A stretch of 64,000 nt of DNA, taken from positions 496,001-560,000 of the forward strand of contig JALBYC010000001.1 of the NCBI GenBank assembly GCA_023212645.1, read 5' to 3'. Below are positions 49,524 to 59,902 of this stretch, piece after piece (position 1 is the stretch's first letter; every line of letters begins with the position of its first letter). The notes under the pieces were generated by a model. That model saw only the letters and a list, made by a program, of their open reading frames with translations, searched no databases and was not told where the DNA came from. Both the position numbers and the translations under genes were made by a program. Origin of the DNA: Farysia itapuensis (Eukaryota > Basidiomycota > Ustilaginomycetes > Ustilaginales > Ustilaginaceae).

Positions 49524-52500
49524 CTAATGCAGTCTTCGAGCCTTGATGGTGTTGGGATCGCGCTGTACCTGTACGTCGTGCAGTGCTGGACGAGTCTTGT
49601 TGCTTGATGGTGCAGTGAAGAATGAATGAAGGGATTTCTGTATGGGTTTCGATTGACTTTGCGAAGGCCTCTCGGTTGGGCTCGGACGCGTTCGGGGCTG
49701 TGAGTCAACTTGACTCCAGCAATCTTCAGTCTTTACTGCTGGCAAAGGCTGCAAAATTGGTCCCGTCTTGGGCACGGTCCTGGACTGAACAGTTCGATCT
49801 GCTCGGAAAGCTGTTGTACGCGGTGACGGATGCTCTGTCGACACCATCGGCGTAGATTGTGACTTCACCTCTGCCTTGATTGCCGTGGCGGATAAAGAGC
49901 TTTCTTCTAATTGTAGCGCATGTGTCCAATCTTTCTTTTTAAGCAGAGCGAGCAAGGATTTGAGGTTGGACGAGCCTTGCAGAGTTTGGGCATGGCCGAC
50001 AAGTAACAGCTTCCGTCGAGCTCGGGTGAGAGCGACATTGAGCCTCCGGAGGTCACTCAGCAGCTCGCCTGTCCCCCTCCCGTTGACAGCTGATGATGGG
50101 CCACCGTTGTCTTGAGTGGTGGAGTCGGCGTTGGCTCGAGTGAATGTGAGTATGATCACGTCTTTATCCCGACCCTGAGACTGGTCTGCAGTCAGCAACT
50201 CTATATTGTTCAAGTCATGCACCTTTGGCGCATCTGGAGGAAGTCCGGTGTTCGCCGAGTGTAGCATAGATTGCAACAACTTGAGCTGTTGTCTGTAAGG
50301 CGTAATGACTGCAATGTTTTCCGGTCTGCATCCCGCAAGAACAAGGGCTGTAGCTAGATGTACGACAGCTCTGGCCTCAAAGTGGTTCTTGATGATACCG
50401 CCGCGCTGACTTTCCCCCACGACATCAAGTGGGAGCAGCGATGTGTCAAAGAAGCGGACGGCGCATTTCGGTTCTAGTGCATCGTGAATCCAAGCTTGCG
50501 TGAGCACGCGCGAGCCCGAAGAGTCCAGCGACAAGGGTGGGATCCCCGACAGTACTTCGTTGTCACATGCCAACTGCAAAGTCTGTCGACCGACTTTGTC
50601 GTTTCCTGCTCGAAGTGCGCCTTGATAGACCAGGGTGTTACTCAGCTCCATGATCTCGCTGTTCATTCTGTACTGCGACTTGAGGTAGACCATAGCCTTA
50701 TCTCCGTGTTTGTCCGACAGCAGCTTGAACAGCGATACGTCCAGACCACCCTCTTTCGCCTGCGCATTCTTCACGAGCGGCGGCAATTGATGATGGTCTC
50801 CGACTAATACAAACTTGTCGGCAAAGCGTAACGGCCCAAGACAGGTCGGCAATGGTATCTGAGAAGCCTCATCGACAATACAGTAATCAAACATAGACGC
50901 TCTGCCTCCCGACTTCTGAGCGCTGCGCGACTTGGCCAACATCGCCGTGAAGAACGAGTGGTGAGTGCTTAGACACGTTGCTGCGACAACGTTCGGACGC
51001 TCGTATGCATCCCGGATTTCCTCGAGGGTCGTACATGGCGGGAGCATGAAACGATGCGAGTCGGGATGGATTTTGTCCTCGTTGCCTAGTCGCAAGATCT
51101 GCATGTGATCATGAGGATCGTTGGCTAGCTTTCGAAGAATAGTATCGACCGCAGAATGCGTGTAGCTCGTCAGTAAAATTCTTTTCCCCATTGCAGTGAG
51201 GATCCGGATCATTTTGGCGATCGTAGTCGTTTTGCCTGTGCCCGGCATGCCCAGAATGAGCGAGTAGTCCTTCGTGAGGAGTACCTTTCCGATCGCTGCC
51301 TTCTGATCCTCGTTGAGACTCTCGTCAATTTGCACTTGATGCAGAACGCTCGAGTCGATTGCCCCGATTGTAGGTGCTTGATTCACTTCTTCTAAAGATA
51401 AAAAGCGTGGCGTACGCAAGTCCACAACAAGCTCACGTCTCTTGCTATCACCTCCGCGCTCTTCCGTCAGGAACAGATTGGACAAGTTGGCGCGTACACG
51501 ACCAAGACCACTCGACAGCTCGTCTTTGTCAATCCTGAAGATCACTTTGCCGATGGCATCGAGGGAGGGTGCGAGCCCTTCTTCGTCCCAGACCCGTTGC
51601 AGCGAGGCTTGCAGGTCATGATCGATGCCAATTTCGACAGCGGTCGGGGTGAGTTTCGTGATGAAGCCCTGTGCAACAGATAGCATGGAAGGCTCTATAG
51701 AGATAGTGACGGGATCATTGACCGCCATGTGACCAGACAGGACGTTCGTGCTGTCATCGTCACTCGCGAATGCGTGTCGAACGAAGCGTCGGGTGACCTT
51801 GTGCATCCCTTTCGTAAGCAAGGCAGATTGCGGCATAATCATTGACAGATCCGGACTGGACTGATTTGACTCGCTCTTGACGATCTTGCTGTCCTCGGGA
51901 CTGACTTCGAGACGCATGTTGGCAAAGCATCTGCCGAGTCGCTCCCTGTCTTCAGCTCTCATGTTCCACATTTCCCTTCGAATGAGCACTGCATCGGCTT
52001 CCTCTAAGCTGAGGAGCTGTTCCCATTTGCGAAAAAACGCCAGGTGCGCTTTTGACAGGTGTCCAGTTCTGCTGTCGAATAGATCCGCGATGGGAGATCG
52101 TTTCGGCACGGGCTGAGAGCGAAAGCTGCCCTCGATGTCGGAAATGGGAGATTCTCCCTCCTTGCACCTCGGCTCTGAAACACTTTCGACGGCACCGCGA
52201 TAAAGCATGCACCCGTCGACTGCATAACATCGCCCGCATTTGTACTCGTTGTCGATAGTTGGTGGAAGCAGCTGGACCGCAGCTTCCGAACCTAACTTGC
52301 GCTCGAGTCTCTTCGGATTGTGACGAAGGTAGTGCGCAAGCTCATTTCGGCCGATGATCAGGCTGCGGACTTCGTTTCGACTCCTACTGACACGATGCAG
52401 ATCGCCAGACTTGGAGTAGTACAGTAACCCATCCTGAACTGAGGTCCCGTATCGGTCTGACATCATCAGAGTATACAGCATGGTCTGAGCTCGATGTTCT

Positions 52501-54233
52501 GTCGAAACAACTTCTGCCCTGCCAGTCTTCAACTCCAGAGGAAGAACGCATTTATGGACGGAACTTTGTTGCTGTACCAAACCTGCTCGATTCAAAGCAT
52601 TGCTGCCCACGGGCAAGAGTCCTTCGAGAATTTCACATTCGACGGATACATCGACTTTTCCTTTCAGACCGTACATAGGTGACCAGATCTCTTCTTCTAC
52701 GTCCAGGATCCGAGTTAGACGCACTTGGGGGTTTGCTTTGTGTTTAGCACCAGTCATGGCTCGAGAGTCTCTCATCGTTGCCTCCGGATGAAAAGTGTCA
52801 CCGTGACGGGCTAAGAAAACCATAGCAAAATGTGCGAATGGTGCAGCTTTCTCCCGCAGCCGGTTAGCAGCTTCGGAGAGATCCATGTCGACGGCGTACA
52901 GGGTCTCGATGTTGAGTTTGATCTGTGCTTGGATCTGTGCTTCAACAAAGCGTCGAGTAAAATTGCCGATGCCAGTCCATGTATCGGGCCAAGGGGACAT
53001 CGTATTGTCATGTTCATCTTTCACGCATGGACGGTGAGGATTTGTGGCGTCGCTGTTCCTGTCCAAGCCTGTCAAGCATGCCTGCAACAGCTCATGAAGC
53101 ATGTTGCCCATCACGAGGGGCACGCTGATGTCAGATGCGCCCCGCAAACGGTCCTGTATGATAGGCTTTCGGATACATGATGCTACGTCCGCCACCTTGG
53201 TTGCTGGAACCAAAACATCTGGATGCACAATGAGCAAATTGTCGCGTGAGCCTAGCTCTTGATGGGGTAACAGATTGGTGATCTCATCGTCAATGGACTG
53301 GGATCGAGATCCAAAAACCATTGTCTTGATGAATGCCGTGGGGTGTGCGGTCAGATTGGAAACTTGGGAAGCACCTTGTGATAGCGAGGGTAGCGAGGCC
53401 ATCTCCATCCATAGATCATCGTCTGGATCTGTTTCTTGAGCGATGCCTTGCGTAGCTTGGGCTGGATAACTACTGCTTTCGGGACCTAGGGTGCTCGCGC
53501 TACGACAAGCTTGTTCAAAATCTTCGGGTAGAGCATGCATGTCGTGTTCAAACGATCCGACAAGATGGACTGTATCGCCACATCCCACCTGTGTATGGGT
53601 CCATTCATCGCGTAGTAGGGCCATGACTTTAGGAAAGGCAGCTTCAGGTTGACGCGATGCTTGCGTGACCGAGTTCGATACTGGTTCCCTTTGAGATTCG
53701 ACGCGCAGCAAAAGTGCCCTCCCGGGAGCAGTCCTCGTGCTTCTGGCAGTCACAGCAGAGTAATGTCGATCGAGCGTGGCAATCACCGAGCAACGAGTGT
53801 ATGCCCGGTGACTAGACCGAAGCTCACGCGCAGTGCGGAGATCCAGCCCGATTTGAGGAGCTGCGAGCTTTTGAGGTGAGGGTGACGCCTGTTCCCGCTG
53901 CTCGGGCCTCTTCTGGTATGATCTGGACGATGGACGCTCATCTACGGATTTTGGTATCGGAGGCGTTGCGGCAGGAAAGTGCGACCAGTCGAGCAGCTCG
54001 TCGAGATCCAAGCTGTCAGGCTTTTCTTCTACCGTGGTGATCAACCTTGTAGCGATCAAAGACGTTGAGGTGATACCGACAGGAGAAGATGCGGAATGGG
54101 AGGAACGAGTGGCACGATTTCGAGGCTTCCTAATTCCGGGGGGAGACTGAGAGGGCGGTATAGAGAAATGAGATGCGTCGAGCCCGGCTAGCAGATCGCC
54201 CATGAACTGAGCGTCTGAGGCGTCCAATGCCAT
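49524..54233 (-). CDS. DNA2: DNA replication ATP-dependent helicase/nuclease Dna2
   Basis: Flap processing of Okazaki fragments and end resection. The ATG at 54231-54233 (MALDASDAQF) gives 1569 residues; the frame above begins at GTG. A disordered N-terminus precedes the Dna2 nuclease domain: MGNMLHELLQACL, then LELKTGRAEVVSTEHRAQTM near residue 564, and Fe-S ligands in YKCGRCYAVDGCMLY near 663. The SF1 helicase follows: Walker A ILGMPGTGKTTTIAKM near 994, TSYTHSAVDTILRKL, DEASQIPLP near 1121, LVGDHHQLPP, QYRMNSEIMELSN and DQSQGRDKDVIIL near 1348. The C-terminal tail carries QKSLHSFF (residues 1532-1539), a canonical PCNA-interacting PIP-box pattern. It is divergent from the omega-amidase gene. 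Confidence 0.94.
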   Translation of the reverse strand: MALDASDAQFMGDLLAGLDASHFSIPPSQSPPGIRKPRNRATRSSHSASSPVGITSTSLIATRLITTVEEKPDSLDLDELLDWSHFPAATPPIPKSVDERPSSRSYQKRPEQREQASPSPQKLAAPQIGLDLRTARELRSSHRAYTRCSVIATLDRHYSAVTARSTRTAPGRALLLRVESQREPVSNSVTQASRQPEAAFPKVMALLRDEWTHTQVGCGDTVHLVGSFEHDMHALPEDFEQACRSASTLGPESSSYPAQATQGIAQETDPDDDLWMEMASLPSLSQGASQVSNLTAHPTAFIKTMVFGSRSQSIDDEITNLLPHQELGSRDNLLIVHPDVLVPATKVADVASCIRKPIIQDRLRGASDISVPLVMGNMLHELLQACLTGLDRNSDATNPHRPCVKDEHDNTMSPWPDTWTGIGNFTRRFVEAQIQAQIKLNIETLYAVDMDLSEAANRLREKAAPFAHFAMVFLARHGDTFHPEATMRDSRAMTGAKHKANPQVRLTRILDVEEEIWSPMYGLKGKVDVSVECEILEGLLPVGSNALNRAGLVQQQSSVHKCVLPLELKTGRAEVVSTEHRAQTMLYTLMMSDRYGTSVQDGLLYYSKSGDLHRVSRSRNEVRSLIIGRNELAHYLRHNPKRLERKLGSEAAVQLLPPTIDNEYKCGRCYAVDGCMLYRGAVESVSEPRCKEGESPISDIEGSFRSQPVPKRSPIADLFDSRTGHLSKAHLAFFRKWEQLLSLEEADAVLIRREMWNMRAEDRERLGRCFANMRLEVSPEDSKIVKSESNQSSPDLSMIMPQSALLTKGMHKVTRRFVRHAFASDDDSTNVLSGHMAVNDPVTISIEPSMLSVAQGFITKLTPTAVEIGIDHDLQASLQRVWDEEGLAPSLDAIGKVIFRIDKDELSSGLGRVRANLSNLFLTEERGGDSKRRELVVDLRTPRFLSLEEVNQAPTIGAIDSSVLHQVQIDESLNEDQKAAIGKVLLTKDYSLILGMPGTGKTTTIAKMIRILTAMGKRILLTSYTHSAVDTILRKLANDPHDHMQILRLGNEDKIHPDSHRFMLPPCTTLEEIRDAYERPNVVAATCLSTHHSFFTAMLAKSRSAQKSGGRASMFDYCIVDEASQIPLPTCLGPLRFADKFVLVGDHHQLPPLVKNAQAKEGGLDVSLFKLLSDKHGDKAMVYLKSQYRMNSEIMELSNTLVYQGALRAGNDKVGRQTLQLACDNEVLSGIPPLSLDSSGSRVLTQAWIHDALEPKCAVRFFDTSLLPLDVVGESQRGGIIKNHFEARAVVHLATALVLAGCRPENIAVITPYRQQLKLLQSMLHSANTGLPPDAPKVHDLNNIELLTADQSQGRDKDVIILTFTRANADSTTQDNGGPSSAVNGRGTGELLSDLRRLNVALTRARRKLLLVGHAQTLQGSSNLKSLLALLKKKDWTHALQLEESSLSATAIKAEVKSQSTPMVSTEHPSPRTTAFRADRTVQSRTVPKTGPILQPLPAVKTEDCWSQVDSQPRTRPSPTERPSQSQSKPIQKSLHSFFTAPSSNKTRPALHDVQVQRDPNTIKARRLH

Positions 54234-54452
54234 GGCTGCGCGTGAGCCTGCGGTGGCAAAGGACCAAGTGTTGATCTTAGTTGACAGGCGTGTTGTATTC
54301 TTGAGCTCGTGTCGTGTCACGCGTAAGTTGGCGTAAATGTTTTAGGCCAAAAGCCCAAAAGTGGAGTCCGAGTTCCGATTCCACAGATCTCCCCGCTGCC
54401 CAACATCCCCCTGCTCACTTCCCCATTTCATTAACTTCTTCACTACGCCAAC

Positions 54453-55580
54453 ATGTCTGCGCCGCCCTCACTCATCCTGCAAAAGACGACAATCGCACTA
54501 ATCCAGCTCGGCTCGACGTCTTTCGACAAAGCTTTTAATCTAAACAGAGCCAGAGAAGCAGTTTTACGTGCTGCCAAAGGCCCTAGCACATCACCCAGCG
54601 ATGGTAGCTCTTCACCAGCAGCAGTAGGCATGGTAGTTCTGCCCGAATGCTTCAATTCACCCTATGGCGTGAAATACTTTTCCGAGTACGCAGAATCTTT
54701 CAGTGGTGCGTATCAGCGCATCAAGAAACCGCTTCCTTCCGCTCTTCCGAGAATGGGTAAGGGTAAGGAAGAACTTCGATGGACTGTCGACTCGACCAGC
54801 AAGCCGGAGCTGGATTCAGCGCGAGCACGCGAGAAAGGTGCCGGAAAGCCAGTCACAATCGACGAGCAGATTGCCAAGGCTTCGCCCAGTCTGAAGATGC
54901 TCTCTGAAACGGCTAAGGAGGCCAACGTCGTTCTCGTCGGTGGCAGCGTCCCAGAGAGAGATGACCTCACAGGGCATATATACAACACCAGCTGCGTGTT
55001 TAATCAGAAGGGAGAGCTCATCAGTCTTCATCGCAAGCTGCACCTCTTCGACATTGACATTCCTGGCAAGATGACATTCCAGGAAAGCGAAACGCTGTCA
55101 GGCGGAGACCGTGTGACTGTCTTTGATTGCAGTTACGGTAGATTTGGACTCGGAATTTGCTATGATCTGCGCTTCCCGGAGCCGGCCATGATCGCTGGTC
55201 GCATGGGCGCAGGATGCATGTTGTATCCCGGTGCATTCAACACCACCACTGGGCCCGTCAGCTGGGAGCTCCTGATGAGAGCCCGAGCGACCGACAACCA
55301 AGTCTATGTGGCCGGATGCAGTCCCGCTCGTCCGAGTGCAGAGGCTATGCAAGGCACTTTGACCGAGCAACAAGGCTGGAAGGAAGGCGAAAAAGCGTAT
55401 CCAGCGTGGGGACATTCCACGATCGTTGGCCCTCTCGGCGATGTCAAGGCCAAACTAGGTGAAGCGGAGGACACGTTGTTCTTCGAGCTCGATCCGCAGG
55501 AAGTGACGCAGACACGGACCAATATTCCTATCAGCACACAAAGACGCTTCGACGTCTATCCTGACATTACTTCAGGCTGA
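54453..55580 (+). CDS. Carbon-nitrogen hydrolase, omega-amidase (Nit2/Nit3-like)
   Basis: Hydrolyses alpha-keto-acid amides (alpha-ketoglutaramate type) or related repair substrates. The 375-residue single-exon protein has the nitrilase triad: Glu 65 in VLPECFNSPYG, Lys 195 in HRKLHLFDID and Cys 236 in GICYDLRFPE. FNSPYGVKYF and LFDIDIPGKMTFQES are characteristic of the Nit2 branch. An insert of about 50 residues (PSALPRMGKG ... GAGKPVTIDEQ) lies between the Glu and Lys motifs and is longer than usual. No targeting signal is evident. Its 3' end is 53 bp from the convergent ARP9 stop. Confidence 0.9.
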   Translation: MSAPPSLILQKTTIALIQLGSTSFDKAFNLNRAREAVLRAAKGPSTSPSDGSSSPAAVGMVVLPECFNSPYGVKYFSEYAESFSGAYQRIKKPLPSALPRMGKGKEELRWTVDSTSKPELDSARAREKGAGKPVTIDEQIAKASPSLKMLSETAKEANVVLVGGSVPERDDLTGHIYNTSCVFNQKGELISLHRKLHLFDIDIPGKMTFQESETLSGGDRVTVFDCSYGRFGLGICYDLRFPEPAMIAGRMGAGCMLYPGAFNTTTGPVSWELLMRARATDNQVYVAGCSPARPSAEAMQGTLTEQQGWKEGEKAYPAWGHSTIVGPLGDVKAKLGEAEDTLFFELDPQEVTQTRTNIPISTQRRFDVYPDITSG

Positions 55581-55632
55581 CGCTCTACCAGCATGACTAC
55601 TAGGAACTTTATGTATTTCTATCAAGCCGATT

Positions 55633-57444
55633 CTAGGCTACTAATTTGACCGCAAAGGCTTGGTTTGGACCGGATTCGTTGTAGTTCTGTTTGGTGATGA
55701 ACGCTTTAGCTTGTGGGTCTCCAAAGACCAGCTTGGCGTAGATTGTGCCGCCCAAGAACTGTGCTAGGTCGGTGCGATCCTTGAACTCAGAGAAGTAGTC
55801 TGGCACACGCAAGGCCCGCACGTTGCGTGCTTGTAACGGATTGGGCTCTGCAAGTACCTGGGCCGCTTCGGTCTGTTCAGTGGCAACGAAGTCAGACAGA
55901 GCGGTGATTGCCTCGATCTGAATTGTTTTGATCTTAGAAGGTTGTCCAGTAAAGATGAGATTCTCCCACAGCTGAGGACGTCGGTCTGAATCCTCGATCT
56001 GAGAGATAGCATGGAAGATGGCCAGAGGCAGAGGCATGGCTTGTGTCCAATCTTGAGGCGTGATCTGCAACGGCATAGTATCGTAATCCGTCACAGGTCG
56101 AGTATAGCCATGAGCAGCAGCGGCAACGGTGCCATTTTCGGTACCATCGACAATCATGTCGGCCTTCTCGGCTTCTTGGTGCGCAGCAGAGGCCGCGTCT
56201 ACGACGAATGGGCCAGCGCCAAATGGTTCGTCTCCAACGCGCAAGTCACTAGCACTCGGCACTTCTTTCAGCAGCTCTGGGCGGAAGAGTGGCTCGATGA
56301 ATCTGAAACGCTCCGGTCCAATTTTGAGCTTGAGACCGCGAAAGTTGACCAAGACCGCTTTCGGGTCGGCCGAAGCACCTGCTTGTCCATCCTCTCCAGT
56401 GATCGAGGCCAAAAGACTCGGATCGACTTCATCTCCGCGAGTGGACGCTTCGATGGCGGCTCGCCTCCTCTCCTCTTCGTCCTGCGACGCCTTCTTGTCG
56501 CCATCCACGAGTACAGCGGCAATGTCAAAGTTTCCTTCGTCGTCATCGGCTCCGTCGCCCGTGGCGACAATACCGCCAGCACCCTTCTTGACAGCCTCCT
56601 CATCATAGACCAAGCCCTCTTCGATCAGCTGCTGTACTAAAGATGCCAGTGTCTTGCGCAGAAGTGACTCGTCGTCCTGCGCCGAGGACGACGAAGATGA
56701 CTTGCGTGTATAGCGAAGTAGCGCCTGAAGGGCCCGGACAATGCTTTGGTCCCGCCGTAAGAGATGCGCGAGGTACAGAATGCAATGTCGCGTACCCATT
56801 TGTGTCTTGACGTTTGCATTAGTCTGGACGACGCATTCGATCACCGGCGATACATCGCACGTTTCCCAGCCGAGATCAATAACACATCCATTCATGGTTC
56901 CAACTCCGTAGCAAGCAAGCAAAGGCTTTTCCACGATAGAGACTGCAGCCGAGTTGAAGTGCTCGAAAAAGATTTGTGTGAGATGAGCGTGCGTTGCACG
57001 AGAGACAGGAAGCGGCAGACTGATGAGAACATTCGAGTCGTTGTGCGAACGTCGGATGGGCAAGAGATGGAAGAGAACATAGTTCCAGAGCGCCATCATC
57101 TGCTGCCAGTCACGCACGTAACCTCTTCGCATAGGCCAAAAGATAGCGAGGTCCTCGCCCTTTCGTTCTGCCTCGTCCAGAGATGCTCCTACGAGATATT
57201 GGGAGAAGACGGGTGCTGCGTTGCTGCTTGAAGATGTGGCTGCAGAACGTGGCAGACCGACTCGCGCCGTGAGCGAGATGGACGGTCGCTTCAGGATCTC
57301 ATGGATGCCATATCCGGCAGTGATCGTGTGCGATCCTGTCAGGACAATGACCGTCCGCGCTTCTCGTGCCGTCATTGCCAACTGCTTGAAGTAGGTAGCT
57401 GTCAGGCGATGCGAAGTTGGAAACTTGGAATTCACGAAATCCAT
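55633..57444 (-). CDS. ARP9: Actin-related protein, probably Arp9 (SWI/SNF and RSC subunit)
   Basis: Nuclear actin-like subunit of chromatin remodellers. The ATG at 57442-57444 (MDFVNSKFPTS) gives 603 residues; a second candidate at 57375 (MTAREARTVIV) sits just before the first actin-fold strand. The actin core is recognisable in VIVLTGSHTITAGYG, EKPLLACYGVGTMNGCVIDLG and the segment LRVPDYFSEFKDRTDLAQFLGG near the end, whose order and spacing (ending ITKQNYNESGP) match yeast Arp9. A long acidic insert (about residues 285-370) interrupts the fold, also as in Arp9. The nucleotide-binding loops are degenerate. Arp8 was considered but the C-terminal block favours Arp9. Confidence 0.75.
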   Translation of the reverse strand: MDFVNSKFPTSHRLTATYFKQLAMTAREARTVIVLTGSHTITAGYGIHEILKRPSISLTARVGLPRSAATSSSSNAAPVFSQYLVGASLDEAERKGEDLAIFWPMRRGYVRDWQQMMALWNYVLFHLLPIRRSHNDSNVLISLPLPVSRATHAHLTQIFFEHFNSAAVSIVEKPLLACYGVGTMNGCVIDLGWETCDVSPVIECVVQTNANVKTQMGTRHCILYLAHLLRRDQSIVRALQALLRYTRKSSSSSSAQDDESLLRKTLASLVQQLIEEGLVYDEEAVKKGAGGIVATGDGADDDEGNFDIAAVLVDGDKKASQDEEERRRAAIEASTRGDEVDPSLLASITGEDGQAGASADPKAVLVNFRGLKLKIGPERFRFIEPLFRPELLKEVPSASDLRVGDEPFGAGPFVVDAASAAHQEAEKADMIVDGTENGTVAAAAHGYTRPVTDYDTMPLQITPQDWTQAMPLPLAIFHAISQIEDSDRRPQLWENLIFTGQPSKIKTIQIEAITALSDFVATEQTEAAQVLAEPNPLQARNVRALRVPDYFSEFKDRTDLAQFLGGTIYAKLVFGDPQAKAFITKQNYNESGPNQAFAVKLVA

Positions 57445-57642
57445 CGCGTTTCGCGACTTTCTTTCCAATCGGACGATAGAAAGGTGATCGATTCTCCGTG
57501 TCCCTCGCCTGGCTGAGCAAAGCGCAGAGAGTACGCTGCGTGCTCGGGTCACTTACTCAAAGAGACCCTGCAATTTCTTCCTCTCTTGCGATTACACCCA
57601 GACTTGATTGCTCGACGCTCGCAATCTTGCCAGATCCTTACG

Positions 57643-58617
57643 ATGAACAAGGGTTCGGGTCCGCAAAACTTCTTCCGGACGCTGGAGCGTCTGCGCCAAC
57701 AGGCGCAGCAGGCTGCCTCGTCTGGCGGCAAGCCCGGCAATTCTGGTAGTGGCGGCAGCGGTGGGGGCCGTCCTAGACCTCCCAGTCTCGGAAACATTCT
57801 CGGCGGATCTGCAGGCGTCGTTGCTCTGGTAGCTCTCGGTGTCGGTATCAATGCCTCGCTTTTCAACGTCGATGGTGGTCACCGCGCCATCAAGTATTCC
57901 CGATTATCAGGTATCAAGGACACCATCTTCAACGAAGGTACCCACTTCATGATTCCGTGGTTTGAAAAGCCAATCGACTACGACGTCCGAGCCAAACCGC
58001 GCAGCATTGCCTCTTTGACCGGCACGAAGGACTTGCAGATGGTCTCGCTAACCTGTCGTGTACTCTCAAGGCCGAGAGTCGATGCTCTGCCTACCATCTA
58101 CCGGGAGCTCGGGTCGGACTACGACGAGCGTATCTTGCCATCAATCGTCAACGAAGTGCTCAAATCCGTCGTTGCGCAGTTCAACGCTTCCCAGCTCATC
58201 ACACAGCGAGAGATGGTGTCCAGATTGGTGCGAGACAACCTGACAGCGCGTGCCCAACGCTTCAACCTCGTCATGGACGATGTGTCCATCACACACGTCT
58301 CGTTCTCGCCAGAGTTCACGCATGCAGTCGAGGCAAAACAGATTGCCCAGCAAGCTGCCCTACGAGCCGCCTTTTTGGTTGACCAAGCAATTCAAGAAAA
58401 GGCCTCGATCATTGTGCGAGCACAGGGTGAAGCCAAGTCTGCCGAACTCATTGGTGAGGCTGTCAAGAAGAACAAGGGTTTCCTCAAGCTCCGAAAACTC
58501 GAGGCCGCACGAGACATTGCCACCATCTTGTCGCAAGCCGGCACAAACAACCGCATCCTCCTCGACGCCGACACACTTCTGCTCAACGTCGCCAACGAAG
58601 ACCCCTCCAACTCTTGA
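57643..58617 (+). CDS. PHB2: Prohibitin 2, mitochondrial inner membrane
   Basis: Forms ring complexes with prohibitin 1 in the inner membrane, acting as scaffold and protease modulator. The ATG at 57643 (MNKGSGPQNFFRTLERL) gives 324 residues. A Gly-rich N-terminus is followed by one membrane segment near residues 48-68 (GGSAGVVALVALGVG), then the SPFH domain (VDGGHRAIKYSRLSGI, EGTHFMIPWFEKPIDYDVR, TGTKDLQMVSLTCRVLSRP) and a coiled-coil end (QAIQEKASIIVRAQGEAKSA, GFLKLRKLEAARDIA). Single exon. It is divergent from ARP9, with 198 bp between the ATGs. Confidence 0.96.
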   Translation: MNKGSGPQNFFRTLERLRQQAQQAASSGGKPGNSGSGGSGGGRPRPPSLGNILGGSAGVVALVALGVGINASLFNVDGGHRAIKYSRLSGIKDTIFNEGTHFMIPWFEKPIDYDVRAKPRSIASLTGTKDLQMVSLTCRVLSRPRVDALPTIYRELGSDYDERILPSIVNEVLKSVVAQFNASQLITQREMVSRLVRDNLTARAQRFNLVMDDVSITHVSFSPEFTHAVEAKQIAQQAALRAAFLVDQAIQEKASIIVRAQGEAKSAELIGEAVKKNKGFLKLRKLEAARDIATILSQAGTNNRILLDADTLLLNVANEDPSNS

Positions 58618-58911
58618 GACTTTGCTGTACATCATATCTCCTCTCAGACACACACACACTCTCTCTCATATGCAATGTTCAACCACGTTCCACAACTTCA
58701 ACAGCGTGCATGTTACAGAAAAAGACAATATGAATTGCTTTCTGCGCGGTAGTAAAGGCCACAAGATGTGCTCCCCTCATCCCAAGTCATCACGAATGAA
58801 CGAGATGAATGGAACTGGGTATAGGCGTGCGAGATTGCTCTTTGTGTGGTGCGGGTGACCTAACAGTTTTGTGGTTTGAGATTGGAGGGAAAAGGCATAG
58901 GCCAACGACTC

Positions 58912-59562
58912 TTAGAAGAGTCGGTAGACCTTACCCATGGTGCTCTTGACGTGGAGAGACTTGATGTTCTGCCACTGCTTCTTGAGGAGCGAGATGAGGA
59001 AGTTGATGGCAAGCATGACATTGGCAACCAGCTGGTCGTCAGTCATCTGAACGTGGCCGACAGCGACACCAAGGCAGAGAACCTTCTTCAGCTGGAACTT
59101 GATGGTGCTCTTGACCTCGGTAACCTTCTTCTCGAGGTCCTCGTTGTGCGAGACAGGAGTGGGGAACTTGCCGGCCTTGGAGAGACCGGGGCCCAAGAGA
59201 CGGGGGATCTGCTTGATGAGAGCCTCCGAGGCCAGGAAAGCATCGTACTTCTTGGCAAGCTTCTTGACGAGCTTCTTGTTCTTGTTGAGCTTCTTCAAGT
59301 CCTCGACGGTCATGAACTCGAGGTCAATCAGCTTCGCTCGGTCGACGTCGGCAGCATCGGCGAGAATGCACAAGCTCATACGAGGGCGAGGCACATGGGG
59401 AAGCTTGACGGTACCCGAGAAACGCTTGTCGCGCTGGGGGTCGTAGTTCTTGAGTCCGATCTGGAGCTCAACGGTCTCGTTAAAGTTTCGTCGGGGCTTC
59501 TCAGAAGCTTCAATGAGCTCCTTGAGAGTGGCTCGCACGCCTGCAACGGAAATCTTCGACAT
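58912..59562 (-). CDS. RPL1: 60S ribosomal protein uL1 (L10a)
   Basis: L1-stalk protein of the large ribosomal subunit. The 216-residue intron-free protein matches family length and features: [72 protein letters not shown] and the C-terminal [15 protein letters not shown]. Codons are strongly biased to AAG/CTC/GTC types, as expected of a ribosomal-protein gene. It ends 294 bp from the convergent PHB2 stop and starts 340 bp from the divergent IPK1 ATG. Confidence 0.97.
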   Translation of the reverse strand: MSKISVAGVRATLKELIEASEKPRRNFNETVELQIGLKNYDPQRDKRFSGTVKLPHVPRPRMSLCILADAADVDRAKLIDLEFMTVEDLKKLNKNKKLVKKLAKKYDAFLASEALIKQIPRLLGPGLSKAGKFPTPVSHNEDLEKKVTEVKSTIKFQLKKVLCLGVAVGHVQMTDDQLVANVMLAINFLISLLKKQWQNIKSLHVKSTMGKVYRLF

Positions 59563-59902
59563 CTTGGGATGAGATACGGAAGAAGGATGGGGTTGGAAAG
59601 GATGATATAGATGGCTGGGGGAAATTCAAAAGCTCGCGCAAATTTGAGGTGCTGCGGCAACGAATTATCATTTCGCACGATACGAAGCAAAATTCGGGAT
59701 GTTAGAGTCTGAAACTCGCTTTGCAGGCTTAGCAGGCTTAGCCTCTTAGGTGCTTGCAGGCTCCAGGGCTCATGTAGGGCCGTAGGCTGTAGCTCGCTGC
59801 TCGCTGCTCGCTGATCTCGCCGACAGATTCAGGGTCCAACATTTCGTGATTGCCCGTTGACACCAGTGACATTACCGGACTACTGTGACTGAGACTGCAC
59901 CG
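59563..59902. other. Divergent promoter between RPL1 and IPK1, with short tandem repeats
   Basis: 340 bp. Contains AGGCTTAGC twice (about 59726-59744) and three head-to-tail copies of GCTCGCT (59792-59812). No CACGTG or TATA element is seen. Confidence 0.45.
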
